Shown: one piece after another, positions 11,665 to 22,964 of the stretch
Layout of the letters: every line of letters begins with the position of its first letter
Position numbering within the stretch: position 1 is the stretch's first letter
DNA from: Chlorocebus sabaeus
Taxonomy: Eukaryota > Chordata > Mammalia > Primates > Cercopithecidae
DNA length: 64,000 bases
Assembly (NCBI RefSeq): GCF_047675955.1
Contig: NC_132912.1
Span: 19,008,500 to 19,072,499 of the forward strand
Reading direction: 5' to 3'
Notes under the pieces: generated by a model
What the model was told of the DNA's origin: nothing
What the model saw: the letters and a program-made list of their open reading frames with translations, nothing else
The model's database searches: none
Position numbers and translations under genes: made by a program

Positions 11665-12200
11665 TGTGTAACGGAAAATTTGAGGTAGAGTAAGTTCAAA
11701 AGACCAGGAGATAACTGCTATCAAAAGGATAGTTTATTACTCATAGTTCTCAAAAGAAAGGGCATGTCACACCATGGGGCACCATGCAGGCTAGCACTGG
11801 AGTTGGACATGAGGCAGAGGGAGAGGGGCAAACAGTAGGCAAGAGCTTTTGTTGTATTTCTGCAGGAAGGAATGAGTGAGTCAGGGTGAACAGGCTTCAG
11901 ATTGGCTAGTTTGAATACTTTCAGCAGATTCTGAGGCATAGAGACTGTCCCTAGTTGTATAGTATCTGGCTCTGGTGTATATATAATCGCCTGGAGTGTG
12001 AGAGTTCAATAAGAAAATAAGTCCAATAAGAAAAGTGGTTGGGATGTGGATTCTAGTTTGATTGGTTTGTTTGCAAAGTGCTCCCCTGGGAGGTGAACTC
12101 CTTCTGAGGAAAAAAGCACGATGAGGGAGGCAAAAGACCAAGGCAAAGCAAGTCACATATATTATTGTGTTGTCTAGAACAAGTTATGTCCAGCATACAA
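11665..12200 (-). mobile_element. Candidate antisense LTR (ERV-type), family unknown
   Basis: Read on the minus strand this block has LTR-like order: a TATA-like ATTATATATACA near 11985, a C-rich 'cttgcctactgtttgcccctctccctctgcc' stretch, an AATAAA signal near 11730 (seen as TTTATT), and an end ...GTTACACA at 11665. I see no target duplication and no confident primer-binding site. The right boundary is a guess. It could be another kind of old repeat. Confidence 0.35.
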
Positions 12201-14249
12201 GTATAGGGCAGATGTTAAAGCATCAAGCTTCCAGGAAGTAGAAATGTGGTTAATATAATAGCCCAATTTGCTTCAATTAAAGAAAGGGGAGTTCATGAAG
12301 TTGGGTTGAGTATTTGTCTTGTAATGCTCAACTTTTACATGTTTTTGGCAGAATTGCGCAGAAATGTTCTTACAGTGCCCATTCATTTCCTGTTAGTCTA
12401 TAGACGCCCATCTGCAGTGAAGGTGCTCTTTGTTTGACCAGTGGTTGCAAAGACAACCATCTAATGAACGGTTGTTTGCTGCTCAGCGGTGAGATTTGTT
12501 AACATGCACAGAAATCCTCTACTGTAAGGTATGAATGGAAACACCAAAGCAGAAGATTAAAGCTCCAGGAAACCTTGAGATTTGTGAGAAGGGACCATGA
12601 CTGTGTTGATTTGCATACCCTGCTGACAACTCTCTGGAATGACATGTGCCAGAAATCTCAAGTGTAGATTTTTGTCTTGATTCCCATTCTTTTCCAGATT
12701 TGAACAAATATTGTTCATTGAAACTAGTCTCTCTGAGTCCCTCCAATGACTTTTTCTGCCCTTTTTACTCTCATTCTCTGTGTTTTTAAGGATGTTGCAC
12801 CAATAGCCAAAAGTAATAAAAAAAAGTAACTGATAGAGACAGATTATTTTCATTGACGGGAGAAAAAGGAAGCTGAGGGCAACTGCTTACAGGACATAAA
12901 ATCCTCCTCTTAACAAAGAATGTGGGTAAGAGAAAATTGGAAAATATTTGCAGTTCAAAATGAAGGCCTGATGGGTGTCTAAGAAGCAGGTAGGTTGAGC
13001 TGAATAGGGCAACTTATGAATCTCAATGTGCCATAAACCTGTAGTGAAAGATAGCTCTGTGCATCCGTCTAGACCCAAATATTGTAATATGTTAGCTATC
13101 AACAAAACCTGGGGAGATGTTTTGGGCTGTACTTTTCTTCTATTCTGACATTAAGTGCATGGTAAGGGTGCCTTTTTTGGGGTGATTCTGAGAAGTGAGA
13201 TGAAATTTTTCCTTGGATTGTTAAGGTTTTGGTGGGTCATTTTGAATAGTGTAGAGAACCCATTTCAGGTACACTCTGTGGATAGTTAATTAATAACAAG
13301 GCTTCATTTTTGGAATGGAACTTCACTCTTCCACCTTTTGGATACTCAGGGCATTGCAATGTGTTACAGGTGTAGCAGTAACAGAAAAGGTATGGATCTG
13401 ATGATTGTCTAGAAATGTTTCCCAAAGTCCAGGCTCATCAGGCCTTGAGGAATCTTCCTTCAAACAGACTCTGTGGTTGGCTTTAGATCACTAATGCAAT
13501 GGGAAGTAGGGAAATGCTAGAAAGTAAACATTACAGGCGTAATCTAACACAGAGTTCCTAAACCAGCGGGTTTTAGGGTTGCCAGACAGGGCTTATAGTG
13601 GCTTTCTTCACTAACTCTAGTCTTTTTTTTTTTTTTTTTCCCCAAATATGATCATGTCGTATATATTCTACAATCAGAAAATTGTTGAAAATTACTAATC
13701 TAAGGAGTTCTAAAAGGAGAATACCATCTGTTTTTTGTATTCATACTTTCCCATGCCTCTTTAAGGGTATGACCAGGCTGTAACAACCCTTCCAAGGGCA
13801 AATTATATGTGTCATTCAAAAGGAACAATACCAAGATTTGAGATGTGAACAAGCACATGAATTAAGCACCAGGAATGATCCTCCCTTCAACATCAGTCCC
13901 TTTGTTGGCTGGCTTGTTAATGAGGGAGCCTCTAACTTACCACATCAGATAAATTGGTTTATAGTGATCTGTTCTGTTGGTCAGCAGTTGAATAAAAGAA
14001 AGCACTTTTTCTTAGTTCTAACATAAAGTGTTCTAACATAGGTGGGTGCATTTGGTAGCACGACTCTCTGTATTTAGATGGCTCTAAGACTGAAAACTAT
14101 GCATTTTTTTCTGGGTCAAGATATCACATAAGAGAACACAAATCAAGATTGTTTTGTGTTTTTCTTTTGTAAGTGGTACTGAATGGCTATTTACTTTTTC
14201 TTGTAAGGTTAGTACAACTTTTAGCAGCTTTTCTTTCCTTATGTTTTCT
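12201..14249. other. Unassigned; possible decayed ERV internal sequence
   Basis: The minus strand holds several 60-98 codon open frames (12557-12853, 12887-13105, 13237-13425) in a less AT-rich stretch next to the candidate LTR. None shows a motif I can name, such as a polymerase YXDD box. A T18 tract lies at about 13623-13639. This may be very old ERV internal sequence or unique DNA. No gene is called. Confidence 0.3.
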
Positions 14250-14620
14250 ATTTCAGTGACTGACACCACTCAAGTCTTAGTCATTAAGCCAGAAATGTGG
14301 GAGCTACCTCTGACACAGTCCTCTTTTTTTACCTTCCATATCGTATTAGTCATCAAATCCTTTCAATTTTCTCTCCATGATTTTTGCCTTAGTTCAGGCC
14401 ATTATGATCTCCTGCATTATTGCAACAACTTCTTTTCATTTTCCCAGAATCTAACCCACTCCCTGCTCCCAACTCCTCCATCCTCCAATCTCCATGTTGA
14501 TTTCATAGTAATCTTCCTAAAATGCAGCTGTGATTGTATTGATTCCTGTTGCCTATAAGATGAAGACCAAGTTCCTTAGCATAGTTGTAAGGATCAACAA
14601 CTCTTTTCCTTTCTACATGA
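14250..14620 (+). mobile_element. L2 LINE fragment, sense
   Basis: The phrases 'catcaaatcctttcaattttctctcc', 'cctgcattattgcaacaacttc', 'aatcttcctaaaatgcagctgtgattgtattgattcc' and 'ataagatgaagaccaagttccttagcatagt' follow the L2 ORF2 C-terminal coding order. The 134-codon plus frame 14154-14558 overlaps it but is out of register with real L2 coding, so it is not called as a gene. Confidence 0.7.
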
Positions 14621-15395
14621 GAAATTGATCTTGAATTAAGTGCTTCCAGTTCTCTTCCGCTGAAGACTCAATAAAAGTGGAATGTCCAGTTGTGTTACTG
14701 GGCCATATTACAAAGAGCAAAAATTGCGTATTGACACACTGCACCTGCTCAAGGAGCATTGAAGGGGGAAACCATAGGATTGACTCCTTAAGTGTCATGA
14801 TGGTGTCATTGGGCAATGTCTCTTTGGATCCCTAAAAGCTGTGTCTACAGGACTGTTATAAGATATATTGGTTCGTATTTGGGGCGTGGAGCTACTAAAT
14901 CAATGTGGCTCCCACATCCACCATCTCATTCCTTAGTATTCAAGTGCTATCTGGGGTTGGGGATAAAGAGGATTGGGCTGTGGATTGCTGTGAGAACTCC
15001 TGCCGAGGAAACATGCCTGACAGTCCTTTAATTAATTTCATGCCAAGTGCAGCCTTTTAGTATTGTGGGCTCGACTACTTAGCTGAACTCAAACAGACCT
15101 ACAAGAAGGGACATTACACTGGCTTACAAGTTGCAGACCCTGCTTCCCAAATGTGTCTTCAGCCACTGTCAGCCTTATGTGTTCTATACTCAGCTTTGTG
15201 TTTCCTGAATGTGTTGTCCTCTTTCATCCTTATTTCTCTCTGGATTTCTTCCTCTCCCCCCACCCCTTTCTTTTCCTGTCCTTCTTCTTCTTCTCTTCCT
15301 CCTTTTCTACTTTACTGTAGAACATTATAAGCCTGGTGAGTGCCAGTTTTCCAAAATTTCAACTAAATAAAACCTGTCTGAGGTGTTTCTTGGGT
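14621..15395. other. Unassigned; possible L2 tail at 15170-15345
   Basis: 14621-15165 looks like unknown unique or LTR-like DNA that may interrupt the L2. 15170-15345 has pyrimidine-rich L2-like sequence (a 'tttctctctggatttcttcctctcccccc' block, then 'aacattataagcctggtgagtgcc') that could be its 3' continuation. No gene. Confidence 0.35.
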
Positions 15396-15403
15396 GTCTA
15401 GAG

Positions 15404-16024
15404 CAGTGGTCATTGGCCTGCAGGACAAATCAGGGCCTGTTTTCTGAATGACCTGATGGTTCAGAATGATTTTTGCATTTTTAAATGGTTAAAAAGGGGG
15501 GAAAAAAGAATATTGTGACATGGGAAAATTATACAAAAATCAAATATTAGTGTTCCTAAGTAAAGTTTTATTGGAACATAGGCACAGTCTCTTGTACAGT
15601 GCATTGTCTTGGGCTACTTTTGGACTACAGTGGCAAGGTGCAGTTGTTTTGAGAGAGCACATATGGCTCATAAAGACTAAAATAGTTATTATCAGGCCGG
15701 GCGTGGTGGCTCATGCCTGTAATCCCAGCACTTTGGGTGGTTGAGGTAGGTGGATCACAAGGTCAAGAGATAAAGACCATCCTGGCCAACATGGTGAAAT
15801 GCTTTCTCTACTAAAAATATAAAAATCAGATGGGCACGGTGGTGTGCGCCTGTAATCCCAGCTACTCAGGATGCTGAGGCAGGAGAATTACTTGAACCCA
15901 GGAGGCAGAGGTTGCAGTGAGCTGAGATTGCATCACTCTAGCCTGGCAACAAAGTAAGACTCCATCTCAAAAAAAAAAAAAAATTATTATCTGCTCTTTT
16001 ACAAAAAATATTTACTGACTCCTT
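15404..16024. mobile_element. hAT-type non-autonomous DNA element, split by an Alu
   Basis: CAG...TTG-ended element flanked by an exact 8-bp duplication GTCTAGAG (15396-15403 and 16025-16032), the hAT signature. Its body carries 'taaagttttattggaacat' and ends in 'tttacaaaaaatatttactgactcc', the same family as 45339-45562. An AluS insertion (15695-15983) splits it. Confidence 0.75.
15695..15983 (+). mobile_element. AluS, sense, inside the hAT element
   Basis: Full-length 7SL-derived dimer from GGCCGGGCGTGGTGG to the poly(A), with the mid A-rich linker (ctaaaaatataaaaat) and right arm present. Flanked by an approximate TTATTATC duplication. Divergence places it among AluS rather than young AluY. 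Confidence 0.9.
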
Positions 16025-16032
16025 GTCTAGAG

Positions 16033-16218
16033 CAGCACTTTCCAACAGAGATTTCCATAGTGATGGAAATGTTTAAATTTGCATTCTTTATTATGGTAAC
16101 TACTAGCCTATGTGACCATTTAAGTTTAAATTAATAAAAATTAAATAAAATTTAAAATTCAGTTATTTAGTCACAGTATCCACATATGACTGGTGGCTGA
16201 CATATTTGGATAGAGCTG
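16033..16218. mobile_element. Second hAT-type MITE, abutting the first
   Basis: A 186-bp CAG...CTG element whose centre is an AT-rich run of TTTAAATT/AATTAAA type. The ends are partly complementary (accatttaag / agtatccacatatgactggtggctg). It is flanked by GTCTAGAG on the left and GACTAGAA (16219-16226) on the right, a 6-of-8 match. It directly follows the first element, sharing its 8-mer. Confidence 0.65.
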
Positions 16219-16226
16219 GACTAGAA

Positions 16227-17063
16227 ATCTTGCATTGTTGTGTTGGTTAGTTCCATAGCATCCTGAACACAACTGTGTTATTGCATTTAATACATTATTT
16301 AATGACTTCTTATTTCCTTCATTTTTTTTTTTCTAATCTAGATAGGGAATTTTGTGGAGACAGTCACTTTTATTTTACTTGGCTTTCGATTGTTACGTCT
16401 ATTATAGTACTTGGCAGATGACAGGAGCTCAGTAAAAGTTTGTCTGACAGCTCCATCTAATAGTAATGTTTTACGTGTCTATAGTTCTGTTGAGCTGCTT
16501 TTTTTCAAAGGGATTTTGAAGGCTTTAGGAATCTACTTAACATGACAAGATTTGTCAGAATAATCAACAGAATGTTTATTACTTTCTTAACATGACCCAT
16601 TCTTAGTGCTAGGCATGATTATATTCAGTACCTTATTTGATTCCCACAAATTTGCAAAATAAGTTGTTTATTGTAGTCATCATTGCATAGCTAGTGAAAG
16701 TCAGACTCACTATTCTTACATTAAGGTTTCACTCTCCCCTTAGGGATTTTAGATATAAAAATCTAAAAAAGAAGCATTCTTTAAAACAAGTAAAGGATTT
16801 CCTAATGCAAAATTTCAATGGTCCAGAATAAACGAGAGGGGATGATATTTAGGGTCAGGAAAATAAATTCAGGTTTTCTCAAACTTTTACCCCATAAGTG
16901 GTTGTCTTCTGTGTGTTTTATTGGTAGGTTCAAAAGGTATTTAAATAATTTTATTTATTTATATAGTGAAGGGAAGTATCTTATTTAATCCTCACAATTA
17001 TCTTGTGAGAATATAGATAGATTTACCTTTTTATGTAGATTTAAAAATTTCAACTCCAAAAGA
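16227..17063. other. Mostly unassigned, with weak MIR pieces
   Basis: 16590-16700 ('gtgctaggcatgattatattcagtacc', 'ttgattcccacaaatttgc') and 16925-17060 ('cttatttaatcctcacaattatcttgtgagaatatag') are antisense MIR-like. 16395-16450 has an L2/MIR 3'-end phrase. No gene. Confidence 0.45.
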
Positions 17064-17074
17064 TTGAAAAAGTG

Positions 17075-17387
17075 GGCCGGGCGCGGTGGCTCAAGCCTGT
17101 AATCCCAGCACTTTGGGAGGCCGAGACGGGTGGATCACAAGGTCAGGAGATCGAGACCATCCTGGCTAACACAGTGAAACCCTGTCTCTACTAAGAAATA
17201 CAAAAAAAAAAAAAAACTAGCTGGGCGAGGTGGCGGGTGCCTGTAGTCCCAGCTACTCAGGAGGCTGAGGTCGGAGAATGGCGTGAACCTGGGAGGCGGA
17301 GCTTGCAGTGAGCTGAGATCCGGCCACTGCGCTCCAGCCTGGGCAACAGAGTGAGACTCTGTCTCCAAAAAAAAAAAAAAAAAAAAA
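17075..17387 (+). mobile_element. AluY of Old World monkey type
   Basis: Complete young Alu: GGCCGGGCGCGGTGGCTCAAG start, both arms, poly(A) at 17366-17387. Flanked by an exact 11-bp duplication TTGAAAAAGTG (17064-17074 and 17390-17400). Compared with human AluY the right arm reads GAGATCCGGCCACTGC instead of GAGATCGCGCCACTGC, the left arm CTCAAGCCTG instead of CTCACGCCTG, and the linker region GGGCGAGGTGGCGGG. I associate these with AluYRa-like subfamilies of cercopithecid monkeys. The minus-strand frames 17135-17438 are Alu artefacts. Confidence 0.9.
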
Positions 17388-17465
17388 GGTTGAAAAAGTG
17401 ACTAAACTGGGATACAAATACCAAGTTATCAAATTCAAAATTTTTGATTCTTAATGGAAACTTCC

Positions 17466-17822
17466 TGCTATGGTTTCAATATGTCCCATATTCAAATTGT
17501 ATGTGTTGGAAAGTTAATTCCCAAATTCATATGTTGATGTTACTTGGAGGTGGGGTCTTTGGGAGAGAATTAGCATTAGATAAGGTCATCAGGCAAGGGT
17601 TCCCATTATGAGGCTGATGGCTTTATAAGAAGAGAAAGACCTGAACTGGCACTTTCTTGGCCTCTTGCCATGTTACAATGTAGCAAGAAGGCCCTCATCA
17701 GATGCCTCAACCATGTACTTGGACTTCCCAGCCTCCAGAACTGTGAGCGAAATAAACCTCTGTTCTTCATAAATTACCCAGTCTGTGGTATTCCATTATA
17801 GCAAAGAAAACAGACTAAGACA
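17466..17822 (+). mobile_element. Solo MLT1A-type LTR (MaLR)
   Basis: TG...CA element starting TGCTATGGTTTCAATATG and ending CAGACTAAGACA, with 'gcaagaaggccctcatcagatgc', 'gacttcccagcctccagaactgtgag' and 'ttacccagtctgtggtattcc' in order, matching MLT1A0. Exact 5-bp target duplication CTTCC at 17461-17465 and 17823-17827. No internal sequence, so it is a solo LTR. Confidence 0.85.
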
Positions 17823-17827
17823 CTTCC

Positions 17828-18279
17828 TTAATAAAGATGCTTTAGAATTCAGTGATCTAAAATGATACATCTCTCACAACTGAAGTACTGGGACAATTCT
17901 GGGCTCAAGGAAATAGTATTTATATCTAATGTACTGACAATACTGAGCCTTCCCGGGTAGTTCAAGAGGATTCTGAGTGTTTCTTTTTCTGTTTTTGCTC
18001 ATCTAACCTAATTAAGGCTATATTTAGATAGTATGAAGAACTTAGTAAACCAGGCATCTGTTCTTATGCTTGCTGTCTGCCTATTTATCTTACATCTTCC
18101 TTGAAGAGGTTTTTTCAAAATTTTCAATTTTCAAAGTGTTCTGCAAGTCAGATGAAATTTCACTAAAATATTCATCACATAAAGTTTTATGTCCTTTTAA
18201 CAAGTGAGCTAGGTGAAGGGAAAATATATTTTGTGGTGGTGATATCTTATAGCTGTGGTTTATCTTGAAGATTTTTAAA
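17828..18279. other. Unassigned sequence
   Basis: No gene or confident repeat is recognised. Confidence 0.5.
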
Positions 18280-18574
18280 AATTATATAAGTAATGCTTGA
18301 AAATATATTCACTGGGAAATTTTTTTTAATCAATAAAGATTATATAGATTTTAAAGTAAGACTCTACTTTATACTCCACATTCAATCTATTTTTCTCCCT
18401 AGAGGTAACTATTGTAAATATTGGTACTAGATCTTTACTAGATCTTTTTTCTACATATGAATCAGACATATTTTTTGTATAATGTAATCATCCTATAATC
18501 ATTTTCTTGACTTGCTTTCATGACTCAATAGTATATTTTTTGAGACTGAGTTAGTGCATTTCATTAATCTATTA

Positions 18575-18693
18575 CCAGCATAATGCTGTGTAACAAAATA
18601 TCCCAAAGCTTAATGACTTAAAACAGTAGCCCTTTGTTATCTTTCATGTGTCCATAGGTTCAGCTGGTAGTTCTTCAAATATAGGCTGATCTT

Positions 18694-18730
<37 letters not shown>

Positions 18731-19065
18731 CATCTGTTAGTAAGTGGGCTAGGAGCAGGCTGGTCTATAATGGTATCAGCTGGAAAGCTTGGCTTTTCAC
18801 CATTTACCTTTCACATCTCTTAAGCAGGCTAGCTCAGGCATGTTATAATTACAGAGGCAGGGATCCAAGAGTTGATGCAGAGGCAATAAGAGTTTTGTCA
18901 AACCTCTATTTGCATCAAATTTGCCATTACCCTATTGACTGAAGCCCATCACAAGGTCAAGTGCAGAATCAGTATGGGAATATACTAACAAAGAATGTGA
19001 ATACCAGGAGCTGTGAAAAATTGGGGTAATGATTATAGCCTACCACAATGCAAAAACAGCATGAT
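18575..19065 (+). mobile_element. Ancient LTR/MER-type repeat inside L1ME
   Basis: Begins 'ctgtgtaacaaaatatcccaaagcttaatgacttaaaaca' and ends 'aagaatgtgaataccaggagc...tatagcctaccaca', phrases typical of a common ancient mammalian LTR-like repeat with the order intact. A T32 expansion sits at 18696-18726. Family name not certain. Confidence 0.5.
18696..18726. repeat. Poly(T) tract
   Basis: An uninterrupted T tract of about 30 bases within an old repeat, without an adjoining SINE or LINE end. Likely a homopolymer expansion. Confidence 0.9.
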
Positions 19066-19214
19066 TTTGATTCTGCATAGTATTTTACTATATAGCTGTA
19101 CCAAAATTCATTAATCTTACCCTGGTGATAGACACCGAGGATGCTTCTAGTTTTTAATGTTACAAACATTGCTGCAAGAAATATCCTTTTGCACGTATAT
19201 TTATATCTACATTT

Positions 19215-19217
<3 letters not shown>

Positions 19218-19252
<35 letters not shown>

Positions 19253-19534
19253 AGAAGGAGTCTCACTTTGTCGCCCAGGCTTGAGTGCAGTGGCACAATG
19301 TTGGATCACTTCAACCTCTGTCTGCCTCCCAGGTTCAGGCAATTCTCCTGCCTCAGCCTCCTGAGTAGCTGGGATTACAGGCATGTGCCACCATGCCCAG
19401 CTAATTTTTGTATTTTCAGTAGAGACAGGGTTTCACCATGTTGGTCAGGATGGTCTTGAACTCCTGACCTTATGATCCATTCGCCTCAGCCTCCCAAAGT
19501 GCTGGGATTACAGGCACGAACCACGGTGCCCAAC
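19218..19534 (-). mobile_element. AluS, antisense
   Basis: Full-length Alu on the minus strand with a T30+ tract (its poly(A)) on the left. Flanked by a duplication CATTTAATTTTTT at 19210 and 19535-19548. Open frames on both strands here are Alu shadows. Confidence 0.92.
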
Positions 19535-19548
19535 CATTTAATTTTTTT

Positions 19549-21167
19549 AAATAGGAATGCATTCTAAGGACATCTTTACTTTTGCTTCTCATTGAAAGGA
19601 AATGAAAGTGTGGGTAGTAAAAGACTAAATTGAGAAGAAGGATGCTTCCCTCAAATTAATTGATTTCTGCCATTGGAAGCAACATTTTCTGTCCGCAAGT
19701 TGAGATTTTGACTTGCTATTGGATCAGCAAAGGGCAAAGCACACACTTCTTTCAAGTTTCTCTTGTCCCTGTAAGTGGTGTGAAGTGGGGTCCAATAAAG
19801 AGAAGTAGAAACCAAGGACTTGAATAGCACATAATGCCAGGGGAATACTGTACTTTTTTCTATATCTACCATTTCTTTTTAGCAAGTTGTTGATATCATA
19901 ACTAGTACCTTGTCTTATGGATTAAATATTTCTCATATGTGATTATTTCCTTCTCGAATCTACAGATAGAAATGGAGTCACCTAAAAGCCACATTGACAC
20001 AGATACAATCATGAACAGTTCCACAGATCTTGGTCATGGTCTAACCCCAAGTACAAGGATCAGTGCAAGCACATAATAGGTGTTTAATACATTTTTGTTA
20101 AATAAATATCAAAAATGTTACCACCTGCACTAGAAGTCCTTTGTAATGGAGACTATCTGACAGGAGAAAGTGGGCTGACATTTGAGATCTGAAACATCTT
20201 GTGTTTTTAGCTTCTCAGGGACTGTTGTACATAGCACCAGGATTCTGTTTGGCTTGACTATTCATTTACTGTTTAAGATGCTGGGAATAGTGGTTCTCCA
20301 GTATTATGAAGTTTCATTCAGTCGTAGTGATAAGGATCTTTGAGGTTCAGCATAAAGATCAGCACATTAGAAATGGATTTGTAAAGAGCCCAGGGCCTGG
20401 TTTGGGGTCATGTAATTGAAGACAGTTTTTCTAAATATAATGAAAACAGCCAAGGCCTAAAAGCTAAGAGTTTAAAAGGAACAGATTTATGCAAGGATGA
20501 GAAATACTAAGCCATTATGTGAAGAAAGTAATTTTTCATTCTCAAATTGCATTTTCTAATAAGTCAAGATTCAATTTATTTTACTTATAAATGAATAGAC
20601 ACTTTTGTCCTGCCTTCTCCTTGTTTGATTGTAGGAGTTTAGTTCAGAGAATAAGAAAAAAAAAAAAAAACACGAAACCCCACAGTGCCATTGGTTTCCC
20701 TTAGAGGAGAGATGGTTATATAATCACCACATTAAATTAAGAATATAGAAAACATCTTTTTAAACTTGCTGCCTATAAAAAAAGGCACATTTTCATTGTC
20801 AATGACAAGAAAAAATGTAGTCTAAAGCAAGATAATGTGTTAGCAATCATTTTTTACCATCCTGGAAAAATAGCTTTAAAGAATGAAGTCTGATGCTTTC
20901 ATTAACTATAAATATTACCACTAGCAATATATAAATCAATCAACTATATTTGTGCTTCCAAGTGGGTAAATATGTTGAATATATAGAAACTCTGGTCCCA
21001 GAAACTCAGAAGTCACTAAGAATGGCTTAACCACATTTAGATGCTGTTTTAGAAAGAAGAAAACAGAAATGTTGCATAATGTCACCCGTATTTCCCCAAG
21101 TGACATGAAGGTACGTGAGTTAGCATGGGAGGACAAATGGAATCACATTAAAAAATAACCATCTTTA
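19549..21167. other. Unassigned; L2 3' end at 20010-20110
   Basis: 'agtacaaggatcagtgcaagcacataataggtgtttaatacatttttgttaaataaata' is an L2 3' end in sense orientation. An A14 run lies at 20655-20670. 19550-20000 and 20110-21160 show no gene and no repeat that I recognise. Confidence 0.45.
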
Positions 21168-21451
21168 GCCGGAAGTGGTAGCTCACACCTGTAGTCCCTG
21201 TATTTTGGGAGGCTGAGGTGGGAGAATCTCTTGAGGCCAGGAGTTCAAGATCAGCCTGGGACTCCATCTCTACAAAAAATAAAATAAAATTTACCTGAAT
21301 ATGATGGCAGGTGGTTGTAGTCCCAGCTACTGGGGAGGCTGAGGCAAGAGGATTGCTTCAGCCCAGAAGTTGGAGATTGCAGTGAGCTATGATCATGCTA
21401 CTGCACTCCAGCTTAGATGACAGAGTGAGACCCTGTCTCTTGAAAAAAAAA
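21168..21451 (+). mobile_element. AluJ, sense
   Basis: Diverged full-length Alu ('gccggaagtggtagctcacacctgtagtccc' to 'gagtgagaccctgtctcttgaaaaaaaaa'). The right arm 'gcagtgagctatgatcatgctactgcactcc' is of the J type. Confidence 0.88.
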
Positions 21452-22148
21452 GTAAAATGAAGAAACCAAACTAACCTTTCTCATCACCACCCGCCCATGC
21501 AGTGTCCGAAGCCCTGCCTCCGTTACTTTAGGAAGTCTCCAGAAGTGTCTCAAGAGCAAGACTTTCTCACTTATCTGCAGTGAGAAAGCTCATTCTGTTC
21601 TTCTCTACTATGCCAGTTCTACCTCCTGATGCTGAGTCCCAGGATGCTGCTTGGGGCTGCTTCAGTGCAGTCAGAGGTACCGGTGGCCATCAGGAGAATA
21701 TGTGGGGGGTCTATGCTTCCTCTTTTCCCGATGATTGCTTTCAAGGTGCTAAAGTAAGCTTTTCCTGAAGTCATCTGCTGACCATCATCATGTTCTTGTC
21801 CCAGGCTGAAGTGTGAAGACAGTCTCTTTTTCCATTCTGTGACATTTTGCTACCTGGAACCAAAGCAGCACAACTTGTGAGCAGAAGTCTCCCAGGGTTC
21901 CAGAGGGGTAGACCTTCAATTTTGGTCTGTCATTCCTTTCTGCAGCACTCAGATAGGCATCTTCAGGGCTAGGCAAGTTGTAACCAGCAGATGCTAAGCC
22001 CTCCACTATACCACTTTCACTGTCTTTACCTATCTATTCCCACCTCCACCCCTTGCCTCACATGGACACACAACTCCTGCAAACTCCATCCACTAACAAC
22101 TCTCCTTCAAGCTGGCTCACGAAAACTACCTTTTAAAAAATATGCTTT
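21452..22148. other. Unassigned sequence of moderate GC
   Basis: Somewhat more GC than its surroundings. Short frames (21580-21768, 21788-22006) show no domain or codon signal. No gene called. Confidence 0.4.
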
Positions 22149-22427
22149 TAGAGACACTGTCTGGCTTTGTCTCCCAGGCTGTAGTGCAGTGGCACCATCA
22201 GAGCTCCCTGTAGCCTCAACTGGGCTCAAGTGAGCCTCCCACTTCAGCCTCCCGAGTAGCTGGGACTACAGGCATGCACCACCACACCGAGCTAAGGCTT
22301 TTTCTTTTTTGTAGAGATGAGCTTGCAGTGTTCCCCAGGCTGGTGTTGAACCCCTGGCCTCGAGCCATCCTGCCAGCTTACCTTCCCAAAGCATGGGGAT
22401 TACAGACATGACCCACCACATTGGCCA
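22149..22427 (-). mobile_element. AluJ, antisense
   Basis: Old Alu in reverse: 'gagacactgtctggctttgtctcccaggctgtagtgcagtgg', then 'cctcccgagtagctgggactacaggcatgcaccacc', and ending near 'gcatggggattacagacatgacccaccacattggcc'. Confidence 0.88.
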
Positions 22428-22520
22428 GAAAAATCACTGGCCAAAATGACTTCTGATGTCATCTTCTAACAGTTCATGCATCTATGTAGCCATATATAAC
22501 TTTCCATGATAGCTTAGGAC

Positions 22521-22682
22521 TTTGCTTCTTAGACTGTAATGTACAAGTCAATCACCCAGGGAATCTTGTTGAAATGCAGATTATTCATTTGACCTGAGGT
22601 GGGACTTAAGATGATTCATTTTAATAAACTGTCAGCCGATGCTGATATTGCTGGAGCATGGACCACACTGTGAGTAGCAAGG
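22521..22682 (+). mobile_element. MER5A-type hAT-Charlie MITE
   Basis: Order matches MER5A: 'tcaatcacccagggaatcttgttgaaatgcagatt', 'gacctgaggtgggacttaagatgattcattttaataa', 'gatgctgatattgctggagcatggaccacactgtgag'. Ends are too decayed to show the 8-bp duplication. Confidence 0.7.
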
Positions 22683-22933
22683 CTGAGAATGCAACTGAGA
22701 ATTTTGCTATACCAGTAATTGGCCCGTATGGGAGTGACACTTGGGTTCTATCATGGTCTGCAGCTGGTTCCTTTATCTCTAATATTCACTCTTGATTTCC
22801 TCATGGTTCCATGAGTAAGTGAGGAAACAGTAAGGCAGAATCAGAAAAATAACTGTTCAGTATTGTGTTTTACTGTGAACAAGGTCAAATACAAAGTGTG
22901 CATGTCTGATGAATGATATTTTCATTCATATAT

Positions 22934-22964
22934 TTCATCTGAATATTTCAAATATTCAGATGAA
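22934..22964. repeat. Near-perfect 31-bp palindrome
   Basis: Two exact 15-base arms (TTCATCTGAATATTT and its complement) flank a single C at 22949. The palindrome sits between two exact copies of CTGATGAATGATA (22906-22920 region and 22970-22982). Confidence 0.92.

Larger units (their letters stand above)
18280..19217 (-). mobile_element. L1ME 3' end, antisense, split by an old repeat
   Basis: 18280-18570 ('taaagtaagactctac', 'ttctccctagaggtaactattgtaaatattgg', 'ctcaatagtatattttttgag') and 19070-19217 ('tctgcatagtattttac', 'acattgctgcaagaaatatcc') are the antisense 3' end of an L1ME. Between them lies an unrelated old repeat, described separately. The element continues past the Alu at 19218. 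Confidence 0.6.

Noticed and set aside
14154..14558. 134-codon plus-strand open frame
   Set aside because: Overlaps an L2 fragment in the wrong register; no domain, no splice or promoter context.
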